Origin: Glossina fuscipes
Taxonomy: Eukaryota > Arthropoda > Insecta > Diptera > Glossinidae
DNA: 64,000 bases
Reading direction: 5' to 3'
NCBI RefSeq assembly: GCF_014805625.2
Contig: NW_023998491.1
Location: 1,072,730-1,136,729, forward strand
The notes under the pieces were generated by a model, which did not search any database, was not told the DNA's origin, and was given only the letters and a program-made list of their open reading frames with translations. This document shows, piece after piece, positions 1 through 12,917 of this stretch. Positions within the stretch are counted from its first letter, which is position 1; each line of letters starts with the position of its first letter. A program made the translations under genes and the position numbers.

Positions 1-3000
1 AAAGTTCAATAAGAATTTTTTGTTTTTAATAACATTTTTCTTATCATTTCTTTTTTTTTTTTTTTTTTTTGCGCAGTCATTACTAACAAATAAATGTTTT
101 ATGCAAATTTTCGGAATTTCCAATTTTCGACTTTTTTTTATTTTTTTTATATTTTTTTTTGCAAATATTTGAAAAATAATTTTTGCTCAAATTTTATGCA
201 AATCGAAGATTGAATAAAGGAAAACTCGATTTAAAGCAACAAAAAAAAAACTTAAATATATGTATATATATATATATATGTATATAAATTTGCAAAATCG
301 ATTTTATAATCAAATTAAGCGGCTTGGTTGAGTTCAAATATTGCCCACGTTCACCTCCCTTCTTTCTCTTTTCAAACTATTACCGCTTACCGCTTACCAC
401 TTCAAATACAAAGTTGAACATAGCCACTGTTTAGTTCTTTACTTGTCCCGGTTTGTTTTTCCGATTATTGTAACCTATTTATTGTAAGTTGGCGCAGTTT
501 GAAGGTTCTATTCGGTTGGCCATTACGATCATCATCATCATCATCATCATCATTATATATTACATACTTATATACACAAGCATAATTTGTTATTTGTTTA
601 CAGGTCAACGATTTTCGTTATTTTCCAAAAATGTATTTATTAAGTTTCCATTCTATCCTACTCCTCCTCATTTGATTGCTCAAACACTTCAATTATACTC
701 TCCTCCTCTCTATTGGTATGGGTAGGTAGGTATGGGGGTACTATCATCATTTATTCGGATAGTGATGGCGACTGCGACGGTACTGCATACTAATGGCTAG
801 GTTAGTTTAGCTTGTTATTCGTCTTCTCTTCGCTTCTCTTTACACCACTACGCTATGATACTCTTTCGTTTACTTTTTTTGTTTTTTTTTTTGTTTTTCT
901 TTTCTTTTTTTTTTCTCAATTTCAAGTTTTCAATTTGTTGCCGCAATAATTGTATTCATTCAATTTGAAAATTGATGGCACAGACAGTAAAGTACGTTAT
1001 AAGTATATATATATGTACATATATATATATATGTGTATGTGTACTTGATGTAACTTTTGTTTGTACTCCCCTCGCTATTTACATAGAATTTGGTTTTAAT
1101 AGCATAATAATACATGAATAATTGCAAAAATAATAAATTTGCGTTTATTTCTATTCTCTTCTCTCTTTTTCTTCGTTTTTTCTTTTTTTTTCTTTTTTTT
1201 TTTTTTTTTGCTCCCAATGACTTGTACAAATATGCAAATGAAATTGTGCATAATGTACGAGTGAATAGAAAATGTTACCTTGAAAAAATGTAATTTCGCA
1301 AAAATTAATTTGTATTCAATTTAAAGAATCTTTTTATTTCGATTGTTGCTTTCAAGTGAACGGATAACAATTGAAATACTTTTGCGAGAGATATAATTAT
1401 GAGACCGATAGCATTAAAAAAATAATTGATTATCAATTTGTAAATGTTATATGAGCCCCGGGCGGGCATAGTGAAGTGTTTTAGGCAAATTGAAGAGAAA
1501 CACTTGTAATGAGTGAGAAGATTAGAAAGGGCCGCAAGAGATGACAATAGACAACTAATTGATTACTAAAATTCAATTCTTCTTGAGAGTGCGAAGAAGA
1601 AAAAATAAACACTAGAAAAAGGAAAGTAATGTTTAAGATATATATATATATATAATGTGGATCATGGTGAATATATTTCTTAAAAAAATCTTAAAAATTT
1701 AATTAAATTAAAAAAAAAAAAAATCCCATTTTAGTTTTTCCTTCTTTTCTCATTTTCTTTTCACTTTTTTCTCCCTTGTTTAGCTGTTCTTTCAAACATA
1801 GAACGGAAGGAAAAAAGAGAAATTTGCTATCTATTCAAGACACTCTCACACCATTGGAGTGTTACTATTAAATATATATTAATTTTATCATTCGGATTGG
1901 CTCACCTTGGTGTATGCGTTAGAGACTCGTGATAATACACGCTAAGCCTGGCGTAGTATAGTCCGCAGAGCAGCACATACATTGATTAGTAAACAGACAA
2001 GCTTAACAGTCTTTGCTTTGGATTATAGAAACAAGGGAAGAGATGATGCAGTTTATTATCTCTCTTATATGTACCAGGTGTGTGTACATATGAAACCGGA
2101 AGATTTTATTCGATATATTGTACACTGCTAGCTATTCATTTTTCCCACTTGTGTGTGTATTTGTGTTTGCCAAAAATCCAATACAAGCACTCCGGCTCTG
2201 TTGAGGCAAATTAGTTAACGAGATTCTTTTCGTGCATCTTCATAAGAAGTGATGCAATGGTCAGCAAGTGCGTGTCCCGGCAATGTAAACAAGTGGCGAT
2301 CGGAAGGACATGAGTTTGTTGAGGTAGACGTCTGGACTTCCCGGCACTTGCTGGTTTCGCGCTTCCACTATATCGCGAAGTAGAACTTTTTACGCAGATG
2401 AACGGACGGACGGCGAGTGATTCATACCAATTAACTGGTGTTCGTAGAGTTCGGTATTCACCAGACTTTAACAGCAAATATTAGACGGCACTCATCTGCC
2501 TATCCCCCTTATCCTTCCAATGCGATTCAGGCTTGCAGCCAAAGTGGATGGTACACCTGAATTTGCATATCAAGGACATACATCCTGCTTCATAAGCGGC
2601 GTTACGGCTATCTGCAGGCAAATTCCGATTTCATATTTACATGACTGAGCGTATATGTGCGCGTTCTAGAGCAATATTTAGAAAGTTTTACTTTTCCGAT
2701 CAATTTAGTAAATAAAAAAAAAAGGATAGTTGAAAACAATTTCAGTGACATAATGGCCGAAGAAGAAGCAAAAATTTGCTTAGGGTGTATGAGTAAGTGT
2801 TTTTCATTGCTTTTATCTTCAAAAAAAAAAAAAAAAAAAAAAAAAGATGTCGTTTTATTAAAACACATATATATATGTACATATATCTGACCTTTGTTAA
2901 GGACGAATGTATACAAAAGTAAAAAAGCAAAGAGTTAAAAAGCAAACAAGAAATTGAATGAAAGTTAATTTTCATTGGATAGAAAAAAGGTCAAAGGTGT

Positions 3001-4443
3001 TAGTAAATGTAAGTTATATTTTCTGTACTGAGGTATTCGCACGACAAAGCATGCTATGCGGGAAGCAAGAAAATCTATAGGACACATGCATAAGAGCTAA
3101 ATGAACTACTACCGCTCCCGTCAAGTACCACAATCAGGCATAAAACTATTAATGAAAACCGTATAAAAAGTCAAGCGGAAAAGGATTTTTATGAAGCAGT
3201 AAAAAAAAAAAAAAGAAGAAAGAAGAAAATAAAAAGGATTTACTACTAAACGCGAAAGAGGTAGGGATGATGATAAAACACGCAGCATTAGCTGTGTGGA
3301 ATTAATTAACAGAGTAAAGGAAAGGGAAACCTAATGAAAGCACTGGAAGATTTATTTAAATACACACATACACAAAGGCACTTAGCGGAGAAACTATGCA
3401 AATATGTATAAAGAAGATGATGATGATGATGATCATGATGATGCCATATGCACTTAAGACGTGACTCGGCATCTAAGTTTTTGTATTATGTTTGGAAAAA
3501 TGCTTTTTCATCAAAATTGACAACAAAGATAAGGAAAAAAAAAAAAAAAAACGAACTTTATAATAAAATCTTGGAAAAATAAACATTGAAAAGAATTCAA
3601 AACATATCCATTAACTAATCCCTGAAATATATGCTCACCACAAAATGCAGATAAAAACCACAAAAACAGACTTTAATATTTTAATCCTACCGAATGACAC
3701 AAATAGATTTACACACATACACATATATATACGCACACATATACACGAACACCCTTGTATAAACAAAAACCAACAAAACGAAATGAGAATAAGTTAAGAA
3801 AGCCTGTATACGCTTTAAGACGAATTTCAAATACTTCCCACGGATGGTAATGCTGTATAATGCATATATTCGAGTATCGGTCAAATTTTTCATTTTTAAA
3901 ACGCGCAAGAGGAAGTATGGAAGGACCGATCTTAGCTGCCTACAAGTAAAACGTTCTTTTAGGCGAATGAGTTCTAGAATTTGAACGACTTCTATGCCGT
4001 CTTGTTATATTCTAGACCCCTTTCGGACATATTATGATGCAAGTAACTTACTAACATTTAACTTGAAGAATACCTGCTAACAGATGAAGGGGGCTGCATA
4101 CGTAGCAGGATCAAGCTCTCAACTGCTTGCACTGTCAAAATTTTATAAGGACTAGTTTATTGCCGCTTCAACCGCGCTTGTGAAAGTGTGTAATTTTTCA
4201 GTTGAAACAATTATTAGGTTAGGGAAGTTAGTGTTAGGCTATTTTCTGGATAGGTTTGATTTTTGTTATGCGAAAAATAAAGCGTCAAAAGTTGATTGTT
4301 TTCTAAAGCGAATTTCGTGTAAGTGAAATATGTGAATATGTTAGTGAACATCCATGTTGTCTGCGATTCTATTAAAAACTTTGCAATTGATACGTATAGC
4401 ACCAGAATGACTGTCTTTCTTCTGGCCGATCACCAAGGTAATC
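1..4443. other. Non-coding AT-rich stretch with microsatellites
   Basis: I see no convincing exon here. The open frames are short and mostly come from low-complexity DNA. Visible structure includes poly-T runs near 50-70 and 1180-1209, an (ATC)n tract at 528-552, alternating purine/pyrimidine TA/TGTA tracts near 258-286 and 1005-1040, a long poly-A at about 2821-2845, and a (GAT)n tract near 3417-3433. The strand bias of poly-T (left part) and poly-A (right part) is typical of fly intronic or intergenic DNA. It could be intron of a gene extending beyond the window, but no splice-linked exon can be shown. Confidence 0.6.
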
Positions 4444-4449
4444 CTTGAT

Positions 4450-4860
4450 ACCGGAAAACCATTGGTTCGCATATAATTCAAAATGTGAATAACTCAGCCG
4501 AATTTTTAGCTATGAAGCGTGCACTGCATACCAGTTCCATTTTCTATTTTTATCTTCGGGTGATCCACCTGAGTGACCAAAGGCGAGGAATCTCGAATAG
4601 CAACTCCATGATCGTAGGTGCCAATTTCAAGTGCTGTAGAGTTTTTAATAAAAGCCGATAGCCTTAGATGCTAGTGCTTGTCAGACTTTAGTCTTAGAAT
4701 TTATTACTTTGGCGAAATCAATAATAATAATAATATGTTCGGGTGATGACAAAAACCCATCGGTTCGAATATAATTCAAAATATGAATAACTGAACTGAG
4801 TGTTTAGCTATGAAGCGCCCGCTGCATACCAGTTCCATTTTCTCTTTTTATCTTTGGGAC
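4450..4860. repeat. Two-copy tandem duplication split by a SINE
   Basis: A unit of about 110 bp is present twice in direct orientation, at about 4455-4560 and 4755-4858. Both copies share the blocks ATAATTCAAAAT, TAGCTATGAAGCG and CTGCATACCAGTTCCATTTT. The copies differ at scattered positions, so the duplication is not recent. A SINE (4565-4737) sits between them at the 3' end of copy one. Removing the SINE and one copy of its target duplication restores directly adjacent units. No coding potential is seen. Confidence 0.75.
4565..4737 (+). mobile_element. tRNA-derived SINE, copy 1
   Basis: A 173-bp element is flanked by an exact 10-bp direct repeat, TTCGGGTGAT, at 4555-4564 and 4738-4747, as expected for a target-site duplication. 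The head (GAGTGACCAAAGGCGA, then CTCGAATAGCAACTCCATGATCG) corresponds to the tRNA-like part of the better-preserved copy at 26077-26262. The body carries GCCGATAGCCTTAGATGCTAGTGC and TTTAGTCTTAGAATTTATT, shared by all four copies, and the tail is (AAT)n. The pol III A and B boxes are degenerate in this copy, so it is probably silent. Short interspersed elements are moved by a partner LINE; the (AAT)n tail suggests, but does not prove, a partner ending in a TAA-type repeat. Confidence 0.8.
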
Positions 4861-4863
4861 TTT

Positions 4864-5316
4864 TTTACCATATGCGTGCTTCAAAGCTGTAGCGCGGTTT
4901 ATTACTTAACGTTGCAAACGGAATGATAAATTAAGAATGTTTGGATGTTGATTACACAAGCAACCAAGGGATTAGGTTTTGATAAACAGGATCATTGTTT
5001 ACTGCTTTAGCACTGAGTACTCAAAGCACTCACACAAAACAACAAAACCCGCAAAAAAAAAAAAAAAAAAATTGAAAAGCATATAACGAAGTTGAATATC
5101 TTTCAAACCGAATCCTTTCACAAAGGAGACCTATCAGTTTCTATGGTGTGCGTGTTTTTGTGCCGGTTATCGGTTGAAAAAAAAAGAAAAAACAAAAAAA
5201 AAAAACAAAACCAAAAGACTGTACACGTACGTAGTAATGTTTTCAAGCCTTTTAGCTAAAAATGCTTACAATTGAAATTGAATTCTATCAAGCATTTTAT
5301 TGGACACGCACGCTCA

Positions 5317-5363
<47 letters not shown>

Positions 5364-6900
5364 GTATTGCATCACACAAGCTTTTATTCGCTGATTCTTA
5401 CACATTTACATATGCATGCATGACTAACTGCTCCGGTAAATGGTTATAGTAATGCGGACATATGGATTATATGGCAAATTGGCCTTAAAGCGTATAAAAA
5501 TATTGATGCATATGCGCATACATATATCGATACCATCGTAATAAGGATTAATAACAAGCATCACTGGTCAACTGGTCGATTGTAATCTTTGTTAAAATAT
5601 CACTGTGTCTGTGTGTTCATTTGTGTGTGTGTGTGTGCATTTATTTGCGTACATGCTTACACTTAATACGCTGTATAACGACTTACTTGCTTGAAGGCTA
5701 GTGAAAATTATTGATAAAACTTTTGTAAAAACAACGGAAAAACCCCAAATTAGATCATTATATAATTTTCCATTATCATTGAAATTATCTGTAAAATAAC
5801 GAATAAAGGATTTAAGGAATAAATGTATTACAAGGTATTAAAGCAAACTCACATTTCAACGACGAAGTAATAAAGCGATTCGTACTCAGTCGATTGCTTT
5901 TCGAGAAAGATTATCTATACGCTCGACTATGAAAGATACGATGAAATAAGGCAAAAAACAAAGCAAAAGATTCCAAAGACAACAGCAAAAGACTATAGAG
6001 AATACCGCAAAAGCACGTAAAGCATGTTTTGTAAAGGACGGAATCCGAGAGAAATATTTATTTCAAATTAGAAGAGGAAACCCAGCCCCGAATCAATTTA
6101 ATCGTAAAAACTAATCCGATTACTTCCCATCTTACGACCAGTGCCTGTAACCATATCAGGTTAGGCCTGCCTTCATACAACGGAAGAATTCTAGCGGCAT
6201 CCTATGGCCAACCGCGTAAAGCAAAGCGAAAGAAAACTTCTCTCAACAGATGCAATTCGATCAATGTGACATTTGTAATAAGATGGCCACGCAATGACGG
6301 AGTATTTCAAAATCGAGCGAACAAGCGCAGTATATAGATAAGTATACGTGCCATTAAATTCTTTAGCCCATCTTTTAACTCTTTGCGACCGAACCAGTTT
6401 TTAGTATGGGTACTCAGCTACCCGACAGTAGTTTTAATAAAAAAAGTTGTAACTCAGAATTGTCAGAGTTATCATCACTTCTTTCAGGTATTTCTGTTCA
6501 GGTTCAGTGACATTTACCTTACTCTTCTGTAACGTCTGAATCACAATAATCTTCCCTTTCGCTTTCTATTATTCTAATCTGTTTTTCTTCTTTAACCAAG
6601 TACTTTATCACTCTCTCCGCTGCTTTTGTCTTGACCACTATCTTCTTAATATTCATTTAGAATGTTATCAATCGATCTAAACACCATCTCTAACTCGTCA
6701 TAAAAAGTAATTTTAATTACCGATGCTTTCGCTTAACAGAATAGGAGTTTGTTTCGATTTTGCTTATCAGTGTTTTCACTTAACAGAGCATCAACAATTT
6801 TGCTACAATCTTGCCAGAAACACTATAGTGTTCAGACTGAATGATCCAAGTGTCCACGATCTGATATATACCGGACTAATCTTACACCAAGTAAAAAAAT
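4864..6900. other. Non-coding stretch
   Basis: No supported gene. It contains poly-A runs (about 5053-5071 and 5176-5210), a long (CA)n tract listed separately, and a short (GT)n tract near 5620-5637. The part from about 6720 may be the far 3' end of the LINE fragment that follows, but I could not recognise protein similarity there. Confidence 0.55.
5319..5360. repeat. (CA)21 microsatellite
   Basis: An uninterrupted CA dinucleotide run of about 21 units. It is likely to vary in length between individuals. Confidence 0.95.
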
Positions 6901-6918
6901 TTACAACGCGTGCCCAAG

Positions 6919-7560
6919 TTAACGAACAATACTATCAAAAATAGTAATGGCGCCCCTCAGGCGCCGTTCGGATTGCAAAGGATTAATAAAGTCCAAAACC
7001 GACTTAGCCTTGTTAACCGAAAACTCAATGTGAAGGCTAAACTTGAGGCAGGAGTCAACTATAACAACCAAATCTTTAGAGCAAGTTACATTGTTCAACA
7101 TGTTACTGTGGCTAGAATAGCAAGTAGGCGGTGGATCAATCTAATCAAAGGACATTTCCTTGCATTTCCTTCAATTACATGACATCCTGTTGACAGAGCA
7201 CCAGCTATTCAAAGATGCCAAATGCGCTTGCAACCCATCACCGCCAAGCACTGAGTTAACAAAAGAACTTTAAAACAGCGGACACACAAAGGGAGTTCGT
7301 TAATCTATAAAGTAAATAGCAGCGGACCCAAAAGGCTCCTCTGAGTAGCTCCCTACGAAACCTAAATTTCCCGCGAGAAAATTGAGTTATGCAACGCCCT
7401 TTGTGTGTACGACCAGTAAGGTGATTGAAAGACCGCAGCAAAAAATCCTCAGGACAGCCTAGTCGACGAAGCTTCAAGATCAAAAGATCACGATTTGCTC
7501 TATCAAATGCTTTTGAGAAATCCGGATATAACACGCCCATATGCGATGGCCTGAGAACAC
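6919..7560 (-). pseudogene. Decayed non-LTR (LINE) reverse transcriptase fragment
   Basis: Read on the minus strand, 7540-7256 gives YPDFSKAFDRANRDLLILKL followed by LGCPEDFLL, LTGRTHKG and NSLCVSAVLK. This is the classic reverse transcriptase palm region of jockey/CR1-type LINEs, with the first catalytic Asp in the xDFSKAFDR motif. Further 3', separate frames give LASLNSWCSVN and, at 7101-6919, DLVVIVDSCLKFSLHIEFSV followed by NKAKSVLDFI, which matches the RT thumb region of the same families. The YxDD box expected between them is absent: after CVSAVLK the frame breaks and resumes beyond that motif, so a short deletion or decay removed it. Several frameshifts and stops make this a dead fragment. 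The clade (jockey versus CR1 versus another) is not certain. Confidence 0.8.
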
Positions 7561-10128
7561 ATCACATGTAAGCTGCAACAAGTTAGCAGATGTTGATCTA
7601 ACATTATGATAACACTAATCTTATAACCGGCAATAGTCTCGCAGACAATAGAGCTTCAAACAATTAAGATAAGACACTAAATTTCGTAATGCTCCTGTAA
7701 TTATTACTTTCAGGTTTCTTATAGAGCAGTGTTACTTTCCCAAAAATCTGCTCAGACACCGGATATGGTATGACCGTGTAGACGGATTCAGAGCTATTTA
7801 AATTAAATTATAAGGATGCTAAGAGTCCTTTCTCGTTTCACTAGAGATAGCAAATGCATTGTCGGTCAAAATTTTACAAAATAAGTTAGAGACAAATTCT
7901 GCCTTTTGATCTGTCTCCGGATGTCGTTTTTGTATACTGAAATATGACAGTTATTCTGGAGACTCATCATTAGAGCAGAGGAGAGCAAATTCTTAAGACT
8001 TAGTGGAAAGGAAGAAACACGCGACAGTATAGCATCGATGGTCAGGACGATATTTGATAAATAGGTATATATCGGGAATAATTTCACTTTTTCGAAATCG
8101 AAAACTGAATATGATTTGGATTGAGAAAAAGACAAGAAAGCGTTCCATTTTAATTTCTTAAGAAAAGGAAAATTTTTCTTTCTTGATATCTACAAAACAT
8201 TGTGATAAGCAATTGGTAAATATTCTTCAAAGATGTGATACAAGATATATGATACAAGAGATATGACAGTCTAAGTCTTCGGAGATTTTGTTGGATTGAT
8301 GTTAAGCAATATTTTCTGCAAATTTCGTTTAAATTGCGTGTAAAGCACTGTTCAGAACGTAATATAAGGAGATTAACACATCGCACTCTTGCTTTTCGCA
8401 TAAGTTATTCATTAACTGTACAGACTCCTAAAAAAAAAAAAAAACCAATACTACATGCTGCGTAATATATATGTGTACGTAAACAACCACAAAATATAAT
8501 CAATGCAACACATTTTTTGCTGCGTTATATGCGGTTCGAACAAAGATTTATGCAATTTTATAAAAGGAAACAAGGAAGAAGTGGAAGGGAGGAGGTGGAG
8601 GAGGAGGAGGAGGAGGAGGAGGAAGAAAGCCTCTACATATGTGTATCCTTAACGGTAGTATTTGCACTTTAAAATGGGATGACTTGTGATATAAATCTTT
8701 ATTGATAGTAGCGAACAAGCATTGATGACTTTTTAAAATAAGCGAAGAAGAAAAGGAAAAAAAAGATTTTGAGCACACAAAAAACACCTACATATAGTAA
8801 AGTAGAAAAAGATATCTCAACATGAGGAAGCATGCCGCATATATGTGCACGTAGCTCATAAAAGATGTTGAAGAGTATATATATATATATATATATGTAT
8901 TTATATGTATTTACTTATATATGCATGAATATTATCAAAAAAAAAAACACATTTTTTTTATTTTAAATTCATTGCATATCTTAAGGATGCGCATTACTAA
9001 ACCATTCTTTACACAAATACGTGCTTGCATATATGTTGTGTTACATTTTTCTGTTCTTTTTCTCCCCCCTCTCCACCTTTTAAACTATTTTTATATATAA
9101 AATAAGGGAAAATATGCATTTGATCAGAAATGTTTTTTAAGAAAAGTAAGTAGAGCACAAGAATTGTGTGATTGGCTGCTTGATAGAAGTTTCATGGCAA
9201 GAATAGAAGGTAGCAGGAAGGATTAATCACATTATTGACAAACAACTTTTTTTTCTGTTTTTTTTTTTTTTTTTTCTAACTTTTTAATAATGAGCTATTG
9301 TTACGTTTCCTCTCGAAATAAGGGAAAAAATTCGCAAAAAAAAAAGAAAAAAAAACACGTAAAGCCTGCGTTAGCACTCACAATATACTAGATTTCAAAT
9401 TGAAGAATGCCGCAGAATACAAAATCAGTTAAAACTACACTTCCAACTGTAATCGTCATCATCACCGTCATCACCGTCAACAATAGTGGCGGTATGTAGC
9501 GATCCGTGTACACTGAAATCAAAACATACTCAACCTGGCACTCCACAAGAATACAATGCAGCAGTAAATGGTATTTGCTAACAAAGGAAGCATAATAATG
9601 GAACGCAGACTTGCACACACACATCCACACACATACACACACACACACACAAACATTGCGACACACTTAAGCTCTTACTACAAATCGTACTTAAGTTTAA
9701 GTTACAAATAAAAAAAAAAAATAAAAAAATAAAAAAAAGCAAATAGCAAATGAAAAGTATAAGTAGATTTGTTGTACACACGAGTTGTTTGTATAGTCTT
9801 TACTGTTGAACTTCTAATGAACTTCAAATATTGCTATTATGTATTGTGTGTCTTTTAAATAATATAAGATACACACAGGAGAGGATAAATTCTATTAGAC
9901 AATTAATTTACAATCTTTTTGCACAACATTGAGCAAAATGATTTAATTTAATTTTGGCAAGAAAAGCAATCAAACTATGTTTAGGCCGAACTTTTTGATA
10001 TCTAAAATTGGATTGGTTTCGATGATTTTCAATAAACAAAAATATGAAAGATTTTGAATGAAAAACTTCCACCGAAACTGATAAGTGTAACACGCTACTT
10101 AAACCCAAATCCACCTTAGTATCATTTT
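7561..10128. other. Non-coding stretch
   Basis: No supported gene. Visible structure includes a (GGA)n purine tract at about 8597-8622, which produces a spurious poly-proline open frame on the other strand. There is also a (TA)n tract near 8876-8896, poly-T near 9260-9276, and a (CA)n-rich stretch at about 9613-9651. Confidence 0.55.
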
Positions 10129-11010
10129 TAAACCCATTAGCAAAATATTTGCAATGCCCAGAAGGAAGCATCAGAGACCTCATAAAGTATATATATCCTC
10201 GATCAGCATCAAATTGTAAGTCGATTTAAGCAGGTCCGTCCGTCCGTCTGTGTAAGGTGTGTTGTAAACATTTTCCGCGAAAGTAAAACAATCGACTTCG
10301 AATTTTCGAGAAACATTGGAAGGTCTTGCGTGCAGGTTGGCAATGAAAATAAGCCAAGTTGGTCGAAAGACATGCCCACAACACCACGCAAAATGAGAAC
10401 ACCTCTGTTTTCAAAAAACTGTTCTTTTGTACATTAGCTACAGGTGATAAATGTACAAAAATTTTAAGGCGTATTCTATAGGCAATGCGGTAGCACTAGT
10501 AGAAAAATGTAAAAATTGGCTACGCCTACCCAATATTATAATAAAAATTAAGTATTTTTTTAATATTTTTATAAGGCGTTTAAAACCTGCATAAAATATA
10601 TAAATTCTTGGCGAGTTTCAAATTTGGAATGCACTTAAGCACGGCCGTCTGTTCGTCTGTTCACCTGTCTGTCTGTCTGGGGAACTTTGTAGTATTTGTG
10701 GTAAACCTTTTCTCGTCAGTGAAAATAAAGGATTTGGAAGTACCCTAAAATCTTCCAAGGACATGCCTACAATGCCCGCACGTCTACATATAAATAATAA
10801 ATAGAAACAATCGGCCGCGTTTTCTCTAATTTATAAAGCAGTTTTAGTTCAGGCATGCCTACAATGCCCACACGCCTGCATATAAATAATAAATACAATC
10901 AGCCGCGTTTTCTCTATATATTTACTTCTTTAACTATTTTTGTCTTTTTTAGGATAGCGGTGAGGGGTATAAAGGAGTCGGCCAAGATCGAATGTAATTT
11001 CCTTACTTAC
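10129..11010 (+). mobile_element. DINE-1-like Helentron repeat, family B copy 1
   Basis: The head shows CAGAAGGAAGCATCAGAGACC, AAAGTATATATATCC, GATCAGCATCAAAT and AGTCGATTTAAGCAGGTCC followed by repeated CCGTCCGTCTG. This closely resembles the conserved block of DINE-1/INE-1 elements of Drosophila. A second, related block starts near 10575 (AATATATAAATTCTTGG, GGAATGCACTTAAGC, GTCTGTTCGTCTG). The 3' end runs into GATCGAATGTAATTTCCTTACTTAC, similar to the ends of the other copies. An internal direct repeat of about 100 bp (about 10755-10845 and 10853-10920, core GCCTACAATGCCC and CGCGTTTTCTCT) is specific to this copy. No protein is encoded; elements of this group are non-autonomous. Boundaries are approximate. 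Confidence 0.7.
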
Positions 11011-12386
11011 ACCGACTCATTAGAGAATTTAATATTTTAAAAGCAAATCTTTGAGTTTTCCACCCTACAATCTACAGGAAAAGTCATATATAGTTTGCTT
11101 ATTCAACTCTGAATGGATGCAAAATTTGCGTTGAATTGTACGCAGTCGTAATAGGTGGGCGTCGTTCCAAAGTTTTCTTATAAAAATATAAGCGAAAGAA
11201 ATCATTTTTTCATTTCTTCCTCCAGCTTTGGAACTTTTCGCACTAATGTGTTCCTATATAATTATTAGAAATAATTTGCTACTGGCACTGTTAATGAAGT
11301 CGGCGTTTTCTATCGCACGAACTTGACGCGTTCATCATCATTATTGAATCCTATATTTTAATGTAATGCGAAGTCAATCTTGAAAAGAATTTTAGAAGTC
11401 AAGCAGATAACTGGTCAAAAACATTTTGTTCCTACTGGGCAGCAAAGATCATTTCGTAAAACGACGCTTTGCCGTGATTCCTCTTAATGTATCGATTATT
11501 GCACGAACTCATTGCCATCAAAGGTAATTAAAAGGCTACAGTTGAACAACGCCAAGCATCGTTTTACCGAGAAAGACAAAACAACAATGAAACATGATGA
11601 CTTAATGATGATTAAGACTTTGTAAAGAATGCAAAATTGTAATCACTAAGCTAAATGCAAGTAAGTAAATATTCGTTGGTTGATTTACATGCGTTTCTAA
11701 CGCAATGATGTACACTGTTATATATTCAACGACGGCAATGTTCAATTACGGGTTTAAGGAACTTCTTACAAATTTAGTTTAAGTCTTGCTATTTCTAGCA
11801 AAGCCATTGCCCAGAAATTCAGAAAATTTCATTTATCATATCAACTACTCGCCCATAGCTACGAACGTAACCTTATTGAACTGCGACTTGAAATTAGCGA
11901 AAAAATGTTCACGTTAAAGACGTTCCATTCTATAGGATTCATATTCGCGATAAATTAAATGCCTGCACACGATCGTAAGTAAATAAATTTATCCTAAAAT
12001 TAAAAATAAATCTCTTGCGAGTACATGAGAAACATTGAAAAAAACAGCGCGATTTTTGCTTGGGGAGCTGCAAGTGCCAAAAAAAAATAAAAATAAAAAA
12101 ATAAAATTAATATTTATGCAAATAAAATTTCAATTTTGTGAAATTTAAACTTTATTGGCAAACTGAGAATGTAACACCATGCGACATCAACAAACACTAA
12201 AGACCGCTAAGCATAAAGCTGCCAAGCGAAAAACTAATATAAACATATTGCAAAACAAAATTGAATAAGAAGGCAAACGACATTGATATATCAGTTAGAG
12301 CGAAGCCGAACATACAAGAACACGAAAAAGTTTAAAAAAAGGCAAAAAAACATCTGGTGGAAACAATTAGGTTTTAATCGGTTATA
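11011..12386. other. Non-coding stretch
   Basis: I see no gene, repeat family or RNA here that I can support. The composition is typical of the window, with poly-A-rich patches near 12080-12110 and 12340-12350. Confidence 0.5.
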
Positions 12387-12917
12387 TTAGGTCGAGTCAT
12401 AAGTAACTTCCGATGCAGCTACATAGGTAGTATCCATTGTTCGCATTTACTCACTCACTTACTAAGTCACCGGAACAAACGAGTTTTTGGTTTTCACCTT
12501 ATAAACGGAGGAGTTAGTTAGTTTTCTATTTTTCGTGGTCCATTTTACATTCAACTTTCTTTGTTGACTTGTGCAATGGAGAATCAAAAATTGCTTATTC
12601 GACATATAATGCTTTGGGAGCTTAACTTAATTTGCTAGGGCGAGAGCCGAAAAAATATGCAGCGTATACGGTGAAGAGCTCATAATTGATCGGTCAGTTA
12701 GAAAATGCCCTTCTGAACATACGATCTTGAAAGACGCGATGTCTCCCCCGACTTTGACGACAACCTTTTAAAGGCAATTTTGGAGCAAAATCACCGCCAC
12801 TCAACAAAAAGATTGACTACTTCGCAGTCTACTGTTAAATTAATATAATTTTATTATTCAATGCCAACAAAATAAATGTCTGATAAAAAAACGAAAGTTG
12901 CTTATGCCTCGACCTAA
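12387..12917 (+). mobile_element. Mariner-derived MITE, copy 1 (deleted cecropia-like mariner)
   Basis: A 531-bp element with terminal inverted repeats of about 26 bp: it starts TTAGGTCGAGTCATAAGTAA and its end, read in reverse complement, starts TTAGGTCGAGGCATAAGCAA. A TA dinucleotide flanks each side (12385-12386 and 12918-12919), the mariner target duplication. From the ATG at 12576 the frame reads MENQKLLIRHIMLWEL, then frameshifts and stops, and a later piece gives LKAILEQNHRHSTKR-type sequence. Both match the N-terminal helix-turn-helix half of mariner transposases of the cecropia/Hsmar1 type. The whole catalytic D,D34D region is missing: the sequence jumps from the second helix-turn-helix to the 3' terminal region. 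The copy at 29672 carries the same jump. Confidence 0.88.

Noticed and set aside
2211..2477. A minus-strand open frame with a CGGACGGACGG run nearby
   Set aside because: The run resembles a DINE core, but no other element blocks are present, and the frame has no known domain.
8548..8787. An open frame with a poly-proline run on the minus strand
   Set aside because: The proline run is just the (GGA)n microsatellite at 8597-8622 read in reverse; nothing else supports a protein.
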